DNA from: JBFMFR01 sp040752025 | GTDB lineage: Bacteria; Chloroflexota; Anaerolineae; Anaerolineales; UBA4823 | DNA: 64,000 nucleotides | Reading direction: 5' to 3' | NCBI GenBank assembly: GCA_040752025.1 | Contig: JBFMFR010000033.1 | Span: forward strand, 1 to 64,000 | Shown: positions 33,805 through 41,344 of the stretch, piece by piece | Layout: the number at the start of each line of letters is the position of its first letter | Numbering within the stretch: the stretch's first letter is position 1 | The notes under the pieces: generated by a model | Told to the model about the DNA's origin: nothing | Databases searched by the model: none | Seen by the model: the letters and a program-made list of their open reading frames with translations, nothing else | Translations under genes and position numbers: made by a program

Positions 33805-35070
33805 TTATATACTCGAGGGGTGGCGCGCCTTGAGCTTGCGGGGGTCCTGAATCAGGAAATGGAAGGCGGCCAGAGTCACCAGGCTGGCGACTGCTGAGGC
33901 CAGGAAGGTTGCCGGGTAGCCGGCCGCGTCCGCCAGCCAGCCACCCAGGAAGGGCGCCAGGATATTGGCCGGGGCAGCCAGGGTATTGGCCATGCCGATA
34001 TAGGTTGGGCGCTCTGCTTCGCTGCCGAATTCCAGGGTAATTGCCATGCCGATCGTCCAGATCGCCACGCTGGCGATGCCTGCTAAAATTACCACAGGGT
34101 AGAACCAGCCCGCCGAGGGCGCCCACCAGGCCAGCAGCGCGCTGCCCATCGCGGCCAGGGCGCCTACTTCCAATAGCTTGAGGTGGCTCCAGCGATCGCC
34201 CAGCCAGCCCATCAATGGGTTAGCAATGATCTGCGTGCCGAACAACACGCTGGTCATCACCCCGGCTTCGGCCTTGCTCATCCCGTGATGGTTGACGGCG
34301 TAGACTGCGTAGAAGGCGAAGCCCATCACGCCCAGTTGAGCCAGCATGCGCGCCACCAGGTACCAGCGGAAGTTGCGATCTCGACGCAGTATGGCGCCCA
34401 GGTTGTTCCAAAACGAGATAGGGGCGGCTGCGATCTCGTCCACCGGTTTTTCCGGCTCGCGTGTCAGAGCCAGGCTGACCCACGAGAATATCATGAAGAA
34501 TGAACACAGCAGGAAACACAGGGCGTAACTGCGTGATCCCACCACGCCTTCCAGGATCAGGCCGGCCAGGATGGCGCTCACGCTGGCCAGCAGGTTGGCA
34601 GCGGCGGCCTGGGCGCCGAAGAAAGTGCCGCGCCGGTCGCCCGGGATGATCTTGGCAACCAGGCTTTGCCAGGCATTTGCGGTGAAACCGGCTCCCAGGC
34701 TCTGCCAGGCGATCAACAGGAAAGTCAATGTCAGCGCCAGGCGATTGCCCAGGGATGGCAGCATCCAGGCCACCACGGCCAGGCCCAGGAAAGGCACGCG
34801 CTCCTGGGTGGTCAGCCACAGAACCATCGGCTTGAAGCGCTTCTGGCGCGCAACCCAGTTGGCGGTGAACAGTTGCGGGATCTGCCAGCTTGCGCTGTGC
34901 AGGGCGGGGATCAGGCCGATCAGGATGGCCGAGTCGGTCATCGAACTGACGAACAGGGGCAGGATCGTGGAGAACGAGGCGAAACCGATCGCCAGACCGA
35001 AGAAGCCGCCATCCAGGATGTTGACAGTCAGGTTATGCTTGAGGTGTTTGTGGAGCTCGGGATGCAGCAT
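33805..35070 (-). CDS. MFS transporter
   Basis: 421 residues, about 12 membrane helices. VNILDGGFFGLAIGFASFSTILPLFV is helix 1, and the loop NPLMGWLGDRWSHLKLLEVG is the usual major-facilitator motif A in the second half. IPGDRRGTFFGAQAAAANLLASV is common in the UMF/YkuC-like MFS_1 branch that lacks assigned substrates. Start at 35070 lies 38 bases inside the upstream mrfB-like gene, so the two are translated as one operon. Eight bases separate its stop from that of the convergent methyltransferase fusion gene. Confidence 0.87.
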   Translation of the reverse strand: MLHPELHKHLKHNLTVNILDGGFFGLAIGFASFSTILPLFVSSMTDSAILIGLIPALHSASWQIPQLFTANWVARQKRFKPMVLWLTTQERVPFLGLAVVAWMLPSLGNRLALTLTFLLIAWQSLGAGFTANAWQSLVAKIIPGDRRGTFFGAQAAAANLLASVSAILAGLILEGVVGSRSYALCFLLCSFFMIFSWVSLALTREPEKPVDEIAAAPISFWNNLGAILRRDRNFRWYLVARMLAQLGVMGFAFYAVYAVNHHGMSKAEAGVMTSVLFGTQIIANPLMGWLGDRWSHLKLLEVGALAAMGSALLAWWAPSAGWFYPVVILAGIASVAIWTIGMAITLEFGSEAERPTYIGMANTLAAPANILAPFLGGWLADAAGYPATFLASAVASLVTLAAFHFLIQDPRKLKARHPSSI

Positions 35071-36325
35071 ATCTGGATAGGCGCTCCTGGCGATGATTGA
35101 GTTCTTCCAACCAGCGGCAGCGCTCGAAGGGAGTTACTTTAGCCTGTTGTACCAGCTCCACAGCGTTTTGTGTCCAGCGCGTGGCTTCTTCGTAATCTTT
35201 GCACTGGTGTTCATGGTATTTGGCTAACTCTATGCAAGCTGGCAGGTGCTGGTGGTGAGCGGCCTGCTCCCATAGAGCCACCGCGGCGGGGTAGTTTTGC
35301 TGGCGTTTGTGGATCAAAGCCAGGCGTTTGATGGCATCCAGCAGCACGTGGACGGGCAGGCGCTGGTTGTGGGCGTCTTCGTGCGGAACTTCTTGTTCCG
35401 CCTCCAGCCCGTGGATGTACAGGCGCGTGGCGGTTTCCAACTCGCCCAGATCTTCGAACAATTTGGCCAGGGCGATCAGGTCGACGCTGTGATGCCGTCC
35501 ACCTTGTAACGGCTCATCTAGCAGCCCGCCCATGTGGTTGAGCAGCGCGGCCAGAGAAATGACGTCCATCGCGTTGTGATACATCACACCTTTGAGCGGC
35601 TCAGGGTCGCCGTCGCGCAGGTAATCAAAATACATTTCTGGAATCATCCAGCCGGGTACATCCTCTTCCGTGCGCGCTGCTTCCAGGATTTGCACCTCCA
35701 GGTTGCCCAGGGTGCGGCTGGGCAGGCGTTCTCGCCACAGGCGGCGTGCCAGGTGCAGCAGGTCGATGTGCGCCAGTTCGCCGAAGGGTGATTGCCAGCC
35801 GTGTGTCATGAAGCGCGTTTGTAATAAAGGCACATCGAATGATTTGCCGTTGAAGCTGACAATCGCCTGGCAGGGCGCCAGGAATTGCTCCAGGGCGATG
35901 AGCTGGGCTGTCTCCTCCACCGGGCTGCGCATGAAGAACTGCACCAGGTGGAAGCATTCCTCCGGTTCCGCTTCGAAACGCCCGGCGCCGATCAAAAAGG
36001 CGTACGTACCGGTGCCTCCTGAAAGCCCTGTAGTTTCAGTGTCGAGGAAGGCGAAAGCCTGAGGCGGCAGATCCTGGATGCGCTCATCTTTCGCCCACTT
36101 TCCCAGGACGCGCAGCGAATTGACCAGCCGCAGCCCGGCGCTGCCGTAAGGCGCGTCAAGCGGCAGGCGCTGTTCTACGATGTAAGTTTCACCCTGCGGG
36201 GTTTGCAGCGGCTGGCCTCCCAGCGCCTGGTCCAGGGGCGCGGCCTGGCGAGGCGCTGGTGCGGGCAGGTCGCGCCCGCCTGTTTTTACACCCAGGGATT
36301 TGAGTCGTTCTTCGAGCGATGGCAC
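35033..36325 (-). CDS. mrfB: MrfB/YprB-like DEDD exonuclease with TPR-like C-terminus
   Basis: 430 residues, GTG start. The RNase H-like exonuclease domain (~85-265) has FAFLDTETTGLSGGTGTYAFLIGAG (DEDD motif 1), VSFNGKSFDVPLLQTRF (motif 2) and MYHNAMDVISLAALL (motif 3). The C-terminal third is helical with TPR-like repeats (ATRLYIHGLEAE, AVALWEQAAHHQ). In Bacillus subtilis YprB (MrfB) works with the helicase YprA (MrfA) in repair of mitomycin C damage, and the same pair is adjacent here (MrfA-like gene 69 bases upstream). Repeat copy h encodes AEQEVPH in the helical part. The symbol rests on family and context. Confidence 0.82.
   Translation of the reverse strand: MPSLEERLKSLGVKTGGRDLPAPAPRQAAPLDQALGGQPLQTPQGETYIVEQRLPLDAPYGSAGLRLVNSLRVLGKWAKDERIQDLPPQAFAFLDTETTGLSGGTGTYAFLIGAGRFEAEPEECFHLVQFFMRSPVEETAQLIALEQFLAPCQAIVSFNGKSFDVPLLQTRFMTHGWQSPFGELAHIDLLHLARRLWRERLPSRTLGNLEVQILEAARTEEDVPGWMIPEMYFDYLRDGDPEPLKGVMYHNAMDVISLAALLNHMGGLLDEPLQGGRHHSVDLIALAKLFEDLGELETATRLYIHGLEAEQEVPHEDAHNQRLPVHVLLDAIKRLALIHKRQQNYPAAVALWEQAAHHQHLPACIELAKYHEHQCKDYEEATRWTQNAVELVQQAKVTPFERCRWLEELNHRQERLSRYAASRAPQTPQA
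35383..35401 (-). repeat. palindromic repeat copy h, in CDS
   Basis: GCGGAACAAGAAGTTCCGC: perfect 7-bp arms around the loop AAGAA. It encodes AEQEVPH in the MrfB-like protein, a different frame from the GTGSS-coding copies. Confidence 0.75.
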
Positions 36326-36362
36326 GGGGGGGATTCTATCACTTCTTAGCAGGACGAAGCCG

Positions 36363-36396
36363 GAGAAACTGGTTTTAGTCGAAAACCTGATTTCTC
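36363..36396. repeat. imperfect hairpin overlapping the mrfA stop codon
   Basis: GAGAAACTGGTTTT (36363-36376), five bases, AAAACCTGATTTCTC (36382-36396). The arms pair with one bulge and resemble the 15-bp repeat at 4750-4842. It covers the end of the MrfA-like gene and may act as an attenuator between mrfA and mrfB. Confidence 0.5.
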
Positions 36397-38995
36397 AAAC
36401 TTGCTCTGCCAGCGCTTCCAGGAGCGACAGAGTCTCACGCTTACCGCCTACGCCCTGCTCGCCGCCTGGGCCGACGCACGAGGGGCAGCCGTCGCTGCAC
36501 GCACAGGCCGAGACCAATTGCCGCGCCCGCAGGATCAGGTCATCGTGCAGTTCGAAAAGCCTCTGGCTGAAGCCGATCCCTGCGGGAATCTGGTCGTAAA
36601 TCACCACGGTCGGTTGTCCATCGGTAATTGGCGATTGTGGATCGGCATGTACGCCCAGGTCGCCCACATCGCACATCAGCGAGAAGGGCGCCAGGTGGCT
36701 GAGTACATAGGCCAGCCCGGCCAAACCGCTGCGCACGCGCACGGCAGTCTCTACCCGGCGGTGGCAGGCGTGGCATAAAGTGACCAGGTTCTCCAAAACG
36801 TTGGCCTGTGCATAAGACGTGAACGTGCGGAAAGGCGTCTTATGATGAACGTCGTGCGCTCGGCCCTGTTCTGGCGCTCCGCAGACCTGGCAGCGGTAGC
36901 CGTCGCGGGCGCGGGCCAGCTCGCGTTGAGCAGCCCAGTTGGGACCGTAGTTGATCGGGTCATTGTTCCACAGGCCCTGCTGGCGCAGATGCTCCACGGT
37001 TTCTTCGCTGATCGAAAGCCAGTACCCCGTTGTGAGCAGTTCAGATGCGGGCATTGCTAGCGGCCCTATGCCGAGTTGCTCGTGGGTATACCATTTGACC
37101 ATGCGGAAGCCGGTCACCTGTGAAGTGACCAGTATTTCTCCATAGGCTTTTCCTCCTCCAGGGACTGGTTGTGACTGGTATTGTTCGATGAGAGATACGC
37201 TGGTTTCCTTGCTCGGTACAGTATAGTAATCGCTGCCGGTGGGGCGCAGCCAGGCGATGTTGGCTTCCATGTCCAGGTTCTCCACCAGGTAGGTCTGGCC
37301 TTCGTGTAGATAGATCGCCTGTGGATGGACCATCCAGTTGGCGCTGGCCTGATCCACCTGGCCGATGGTCACTGCCTGATCGTCTTGCCAGGTTTGCAGC
37401 AGCACGGCCTGGGCCGAAGCGCTGCGCAGCGAGATCTCCTGGGCCGGGTATTGGTCTGCCATCCAGAAATACTGCGAGCCAGCGTGGTGCAGGTTGCCCT
37501 GTCCTTCGAGAAAATCCAGGAATTCAGCCAGTTGCGCGGGCTCTACTCTACCGAAAGCATCGCCTTGCTGGAAGGGCAGTTCGAAAGCCGCGCAGCGCAG
37601 GTGCGCTAACAAGATCAAGAGGTTATCAGGGTTGATCAGGGCATGTTCGGGGGAGCGCTCGAACAGGTACTCCGGATGGGCTGCTAAGAATTGATCCAGA
37701 GGGTCGGCAGTTGCTACCAGCAAAGCCAGGGCATCCTCCTGGCCGCGCCCGGCGCGTCCGGCTTGCTGCCAGGTGGCGGCGATGCTGCCTGGGTATCCGA
37801 CCAATACGGCTGCACCCATCCCGCCGATGTCGATGCCTAACTCCAGGGCGTTGGTGGCAACTACCGTGCGCACGCTTCCCTGGCGCAAGCCCTCCTCGAT
37901 GGCGCGGCGCTGCTGCGGCAGGTAGCCGCTGCGATAGCCGCGAATTACCTCGGCCTGGCTGTCCTTCTCGTCATTCTCGTTCACGCGTTCTGATTGGGAA
38001 CGTTGGGGGGCGCCAGGCTGCGCTGCGTTCGAGGGCAGTGCGGCGCGTTCGCGCAAATAGGCCAGGATTAGCTCGACCGTGCGGCGAGAGCGTCCGAAGA
38101 TGATCGTCTGCTGGCGATAAGCCAGCAAATCTTCTGCCAGGCGCACGCTTTCTTGCAGGGCGCTGCGCCGCAAACCCAGATCGGCATCGACCACAGGCGG
38201 GTTGTAGAGCAGGAAATGCCGCTGGCCGCGCCCCGACCCATCTTCGGTCACCAGGCTGACCGGCGCCTCGATCAGTTTCTCCGCCAGCTCTGCCGGGTTG
38301 GCAATTGTGGCCGAAGCCAGCAGGAAGCGCGGTTGCGCGCCGTAGAAGCGCGCCAGGCGCTGCAAGCGCCGCAGCACGTTGGCAACGTGGGAACCGAACA
38401 CGCCGCGGTACATGTGCATCTCGTCCAGCACCACGAACTGCAGTTGGCTGAGCACGTGTGCCCAGCGCGTATGGTGCGGCAGGATGCCTATGTGCAGCAT
38501 ATCCGGGTTGGTAATCAGCAGGCGCGCCTGGGAGCGCAGCCGGGCGCGGCTGTGCGCTGGGGTGTCGCCATCGTAGATTGCCACCGGTGGCGCGGCATCG
38601 CGCTGCATAGCGGGCAGCGCCTCCAGGAGAGCGTACAGGTTGGCAGCCTGATCCTGGGCCAGGGCCTTGGTAGGGAAGATGTACAGCGCGCATGCTTGCG
38701 GGTTGCGTAGCAGGTGGTCGAGTACAGACAGGTTGTAACACAGCGTTTTACCGCTGGCGGTGCCAGTAACCACAGCCACATGCTGTCCGGCCTGGCTGTG
38801 TTCCCATGCTTCTGCCTGGTGGGTGTAAAGTGCGGTAATGCCCAGGCTTTGCAAAGCGCTTTGCAAAGCCGGATGTAAATTGTCTGGTATCGGCAGATAG
38901 CGCGCTGGACGGGCAGGCAAGCTGCGCCAATCCGAAATGTTGCTGGCAATGCTTGCCTCGGCTCGCCAGTTGCTCAACAAACGGTCGAGTGACAT
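36395..38995 (-). CDS. mrfA: MrfA/YprA-like DEAD/DEAH helicase (DUF1998) with inserted HNH motif
   Basis: 866 residues; Bacillus MrfA is about 750. Motifs of the Hrq1/MrfA helicase group: Walker A VTGTASGKTLCYN, IFPTKALAQDQ, DEMHMYRG (motif II), LASATI (motif III), ATNALELGIDIGGM, and QQAGRAGRG (motif VI). The C-terminal DUF1998 part ends in a four-Cys cluster (CACSDGCPSC). Between them, residues ~697-750 form an HNH-nuclease-like module: RDGYRCQVCG, the HDVHHK core, and LVTLCHACHRR. It supplies two CxxC pairs and a His-His. The extra length fits this insertion. It lies six bases after the patatin gene and precedes the MrfB-like exonuclease. Predicted role: DNA damage repair. Confidence 0.87.
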   Translation of the reverse strand: MSLDRLLSNWRAEASIASNISDWRSLPARPARYLPIPDNLHPALQSALQSLGITALYTHQAEAWEHSQAGQHVAVVTGTASGKTLCYNLSVLDHLLRNPQACALYIFPTKALAQDQAANLYALLEALPAMQRDAAPPVAIYDGDTPAHSRARLRSQARLLITNPDMLHIGILPHHTRWAHVLSQLQFVVLDEMHMYRGVFGSHVANVLRRLQRLARFYGAQPRFLLASATIANPAELAEKLIEAPVSLVTEDGSGRGQRHFLLYNPPVVDADLGLRRSALQESVRLAEDLLAYRQQTIIFGRSRRTVELILAYLRERAALPSNAAQPGAPQRSQSERVNENDEKDSQAEVIRGYRSGYLPQQRRAIEEGLRQGSVRTVVATNALELGIDIGGMGAAVLVGYPGSIAATWQQAGRAGRGQEDALALLVATADPLDQFLAAHPEYLFERSPEHALINPDNLLILLAHLRCAAFELPFQQGDAFGRVEPAQLAEFLDFLEGQGNLHHAGSQYFWMADQYPAQEISLRSASAQAVLLQTWQDDQAVTIGQVDQASANWMVHPQAIYLHEGQTYLVENLDMEANIAWLRPTGSDYYTVPSKETSVSLIEQYQSQPVPGGGKAYGEILVTSQVTGFRMVKWYTHEQLGIGPLAMPASELLTTGYWLSISEETVEHLRQQGLWNNDPINYGPNWAAQRELARARDGYRCQVCGAPEQGRAHDVHHKTPFRTFTSYAQANVLENLVTLCHACHRRVETAVRVRSGLAGLAYVLSHLAPFSLMCDVGDLGVHADPQSPITDGQPTVVIYDQIPAGIGFSQRLFELHDDLILRARQLVSACACSDGCPSCVGPGGEQGVGGKRETLSLLEALAEQV

Positions 38996-39001
38996 ACTGG
39001 C

Positions 39002-40225
39002 TTAGACTTCCTTGCTTGCAGCACCGAGATCGGGGAAATGGCCCCGAAAGGCGCGCTCGGCAGCCTGGTAACCGAGCAAGATCAGTTGTTCGGTGCGTTC
39101 ATCGTAATCCAGGATGCGCGCGGCCGGGAAGAATTTCTCCGGAGCTACGACCACCACGTTTACCTGGCGGTAGCGCGGTTGGAAGGTCTCGGTCGGGGAT
39201 GATCCTGCGCCATCCTGTTGGGTAGATTTCAGTCTTTGGGCGTGCTCGCGTTCCATCTGTGCCAGCCGGTTGTAAGCTTCGGTGATGCGCAGGCGCTCGC
39301 GAAAAGTAGCCAGCAGCGCCCAATCCAGTGTGACCGTCAGGGCTTCGCTGAATGAACTGGGTAAGGGTAGATCCCGTTCGTCGATCACGCCGTCCTGGTT
39401 GCGATCCACCCAGGGTGTCATCATCACGACAACGACTTCCATGGGCGTTTCGATCGGCCATTCCTGGGCGGCGTCCAGCGCGCCGCTCAAGGGTGTATTG
39501 GCGACGACCGCGCCGTCCCAATAAACTTCTGCGGTTTGCTCATCATACGTCCAGGGATAAACCAGCGGGATGCTGCAACTGGCCAGGATGCGCTGTAGAT
39601 CGATGCCCGGGATGACATCCGGGCGAGGCTCGCCGGAATTGCGTTGGGTGATCACCCGGTTGCTGAAAGTTACCCGCTCGCCAGTGCGCACGTTGGTGGC
39701 GTTGATCAGCAAGGTGCGCTGGCTGTCAGCAATTTTCTGCAGATCGATGTGCAGTTTGGTCTCCAGGGTGCGTTTGAGCGGCCCGGTATCCAGCAGGTTG
39801 CTCCAGCGCCCAACCAGGCGATCCGTCAGCCAGCGTGGGCCGATCGAAATCCAGGATTCCTGTGGAGTGGGCGAGGTAGCCTGTTCGGAGGGCACTTTGG
39901 GGAGCTTAACGCCGATGAACTGGCGCAGCAGCAAGTTAGAGATCCAGCGGGTCGCGCCGCGCATGCCCGGTGGAAGCCCCTGGATATCGTGTTCACGCAG
40001 CCCTCGCCAGATGTTTTCCATCTCATCGGCAGTGATCCCCTGGACGATTGCGGCTCCATTGACCGCTCCGATGGAAGTCCCGACCACGATATTTGCTTCC
40101 CAGGCTCCCTGGTGGGCCGGGTCGACTCCAGGCTTGGCTGCCTGGCTGAGATATTTATAAACGCCGGCGTGAAAAGCGCCGCGGCCCCCACCGCCGGACA
40201 GAATTAGCGTGCGAACGGTCGTCAT
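39002..40225 (-). CDS. patatin-like phospholipase with EF-hand-like loop
   Basis: 407 residues. The oxyanion motif GGGGRGAF (11-18), nucleophile elbow GTSIG (Ser51) and catalytic DGA (YWDGAVVANTP, about residue 236) complete a patatin lipid acyl hydrolase. An unusual insert at about 272-283 reads DRNQDGVIDERD, a 12-residue loop with acidic or Asn ligands at positions 1, 3, 5, 9 and 12 and Gly at 6, which matches a calcium-binding EF-hand or dockerin-type loop. No signal peptide. ATG at 40225 after GGGAGTAAGATT. Next to a ROK protein and upstream of the MrfA-like helicase in one operon. Confidence 0.88.
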   Translation of the reverse strand: MTTVRTLILSGGGGRGAFHAGVYKYLSQAAKPGVDPAHQGAWEANIVVGTSIGAVNGAAIVQGITADEMENIWRGLREHDIQGLPPGMRGATRWISNLLLRQFIGVKLPKVPSEQATSPTPQESWISIGPRWLTDRLVGRWSNLLDTGPLKRTLETKLHIDLQKIADSQRTLLINATNVRTGERVTFSNRVITQRNSGEPRPDVIPGIDLQRILASCSIPLVYPWTYDEQTAEVYWDGAVVANTPLSGALDAAQEWPIETPMEVVVVMMTPWVDRNQDGVIDERDLPLPSSFSEALTVTLDWALLATFRERLRITEAYNRLAQMEREHAQRLKSTQQDGAGSSPTETFQPRYRQVNVVVVAPEKFFPAARILDYDERTEQLILLGYQAAERAFRGHFPDLGAASKEV

Positions 40226-40229
40226 AATC

Positions 40230-41315
40230 TTACTCCCTCGAATCCAGGCTAAGTCTCTCGGGCTGCAAGCAGCTTTGCGCCAGGGCCACTGCGCCCCATA
40301 ATGGCGCATCGTCGCCGAGCGCCGCGGGTATGATCTCGAATTCTATTTCGGGCAGGGCGGTCTGGCGCGCGGCCTGGCGTACGCTTTGCCAAAAGAGCTC
40401 TCCCGACTTGGTTACACCACCCCCCAGGATGAATCGCTGTGGATTGATCAGGTTGGCCGCGTTGCCAATGCCAGTCCCCAGGGCGCTGGCTCCGCGCATG
40501 AGGATGCGCCGGGCCAGCCCATCGCCTTGCAGGGCTGCCTGACTGATGTGTACCGCGGTCAGGTTTTGCAGGTCCCCCTGTACCAGGTCTAACAGCACAC
40601 CGCCCTCCTCAGGGGGTAGCGCATGCAGCGGGTTCGCGCCGAGTTTCTGGATGGACTCCTGAAGCTGTTCCCGGGCATCGGCTGCCATGTAGGGACCGGA
40701 TGCCAGGCGTTCAACGCAGCCGCGCTTCCCGCACAGGCACAATGGCCCATTTGGATCGACCACGGTGTGCCCGATTTCGCCGGCCATGCTCTGAGCGCCG
40801 TGCCAGGGTCGTCCGTTCAAGATCCAGCCTCCACCGACCCCGGTGCTGATGGTGATATACATCAGGCTGTCGCAACCACGACCGGCGCCGAAAAGGTGCT
40901 CGCCCAATGCAGCCACGTTGGCGTCATTATCTACGCGAGCAGGGATGCCTAACGCTGTTTGTAAATAGACCGCCAGTGAGATGTTCTCCCAGCCGGGAAC
41001 GTGGTGCGACAGGCGCACCGTGCCGGTCGCCGCCTCCACCGGCCCTCCGAAGCTTACACCGACTGCAGCCAGTTGCTTCCCTTCCGCAAGCCTGTGCGAC
41101 AACGCCAGGATCGTATCCAGATCGTACTGCGCGTTGGCCTCGGGCGGTGAATAAACACGTTCGAAAGCCTGCCATCCCTGGGCGAGCAGGCTCGCTTGAG
41201 CTTGCCCGGGTCGCCAGGCGACCAGCGCTGCGGAATGTTTTGTGCCGCCGAAATCTAGTGCCAGCAGCCACAGTTTTTCCGCCTCAGGCAGATTGGCGTA
41301 AGAGATGGGTGGCAT
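40230..41315 (-). CDS. ROK-family sugar kinase or glucokinase-like protein
   Basis: 361 residues. N-terminal ATPase motif LALDFGGTKHSAALV, VGVSFGGPVEA, the catalytic Asp in RVDNDANVAALGEHLFGAG, and STGVGGGWI. The zinc motif, a conserved His (GEIGHTVVD) and CLCGKRGCVE, is complete, and there is no N-terminal winged helix, so this is a kinase and not a NagC-type repressor. The substrate is probably glucose or an aminosugar. ATG at 41315; a TTG five codons upstream is possible. Four bases before the patatin start. Confidence 0.87.
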   Translation of the reverse strand: MPPISYANLPEAEKLWLLALDFGGTKHSAALVAWRPGQAQASLLAQGWQAFERVYSPPEANAQYDLDTILALSHRLAEGKQLAAVGVSFGGPVEAATGTVRLSHHVPGWENISLAVYLQTALGIPARVDNDANVAALGEHLFGAGRGCDSLMYITISTGVGGGWILNGRPWHGAQSMAGEIGHTVVDPNGPLCLCGKRGCVERLASGPYMAADAREQLQESIQKLGANPLHALPPEEGGVLLDLVQGDLQNLTAVHISQAALQGDGLARRILMRGASALGTGIGNAANLINPQRFILGGGVTKSGELFWQSVRQAARQTALPEIEFEIIPAALGDDAPLWGAVALAQSCLQPERLSLDSRE

Positions 41316-41344
41316 TTTGCCCGCGGTCAACCAGCGTTATGCGC

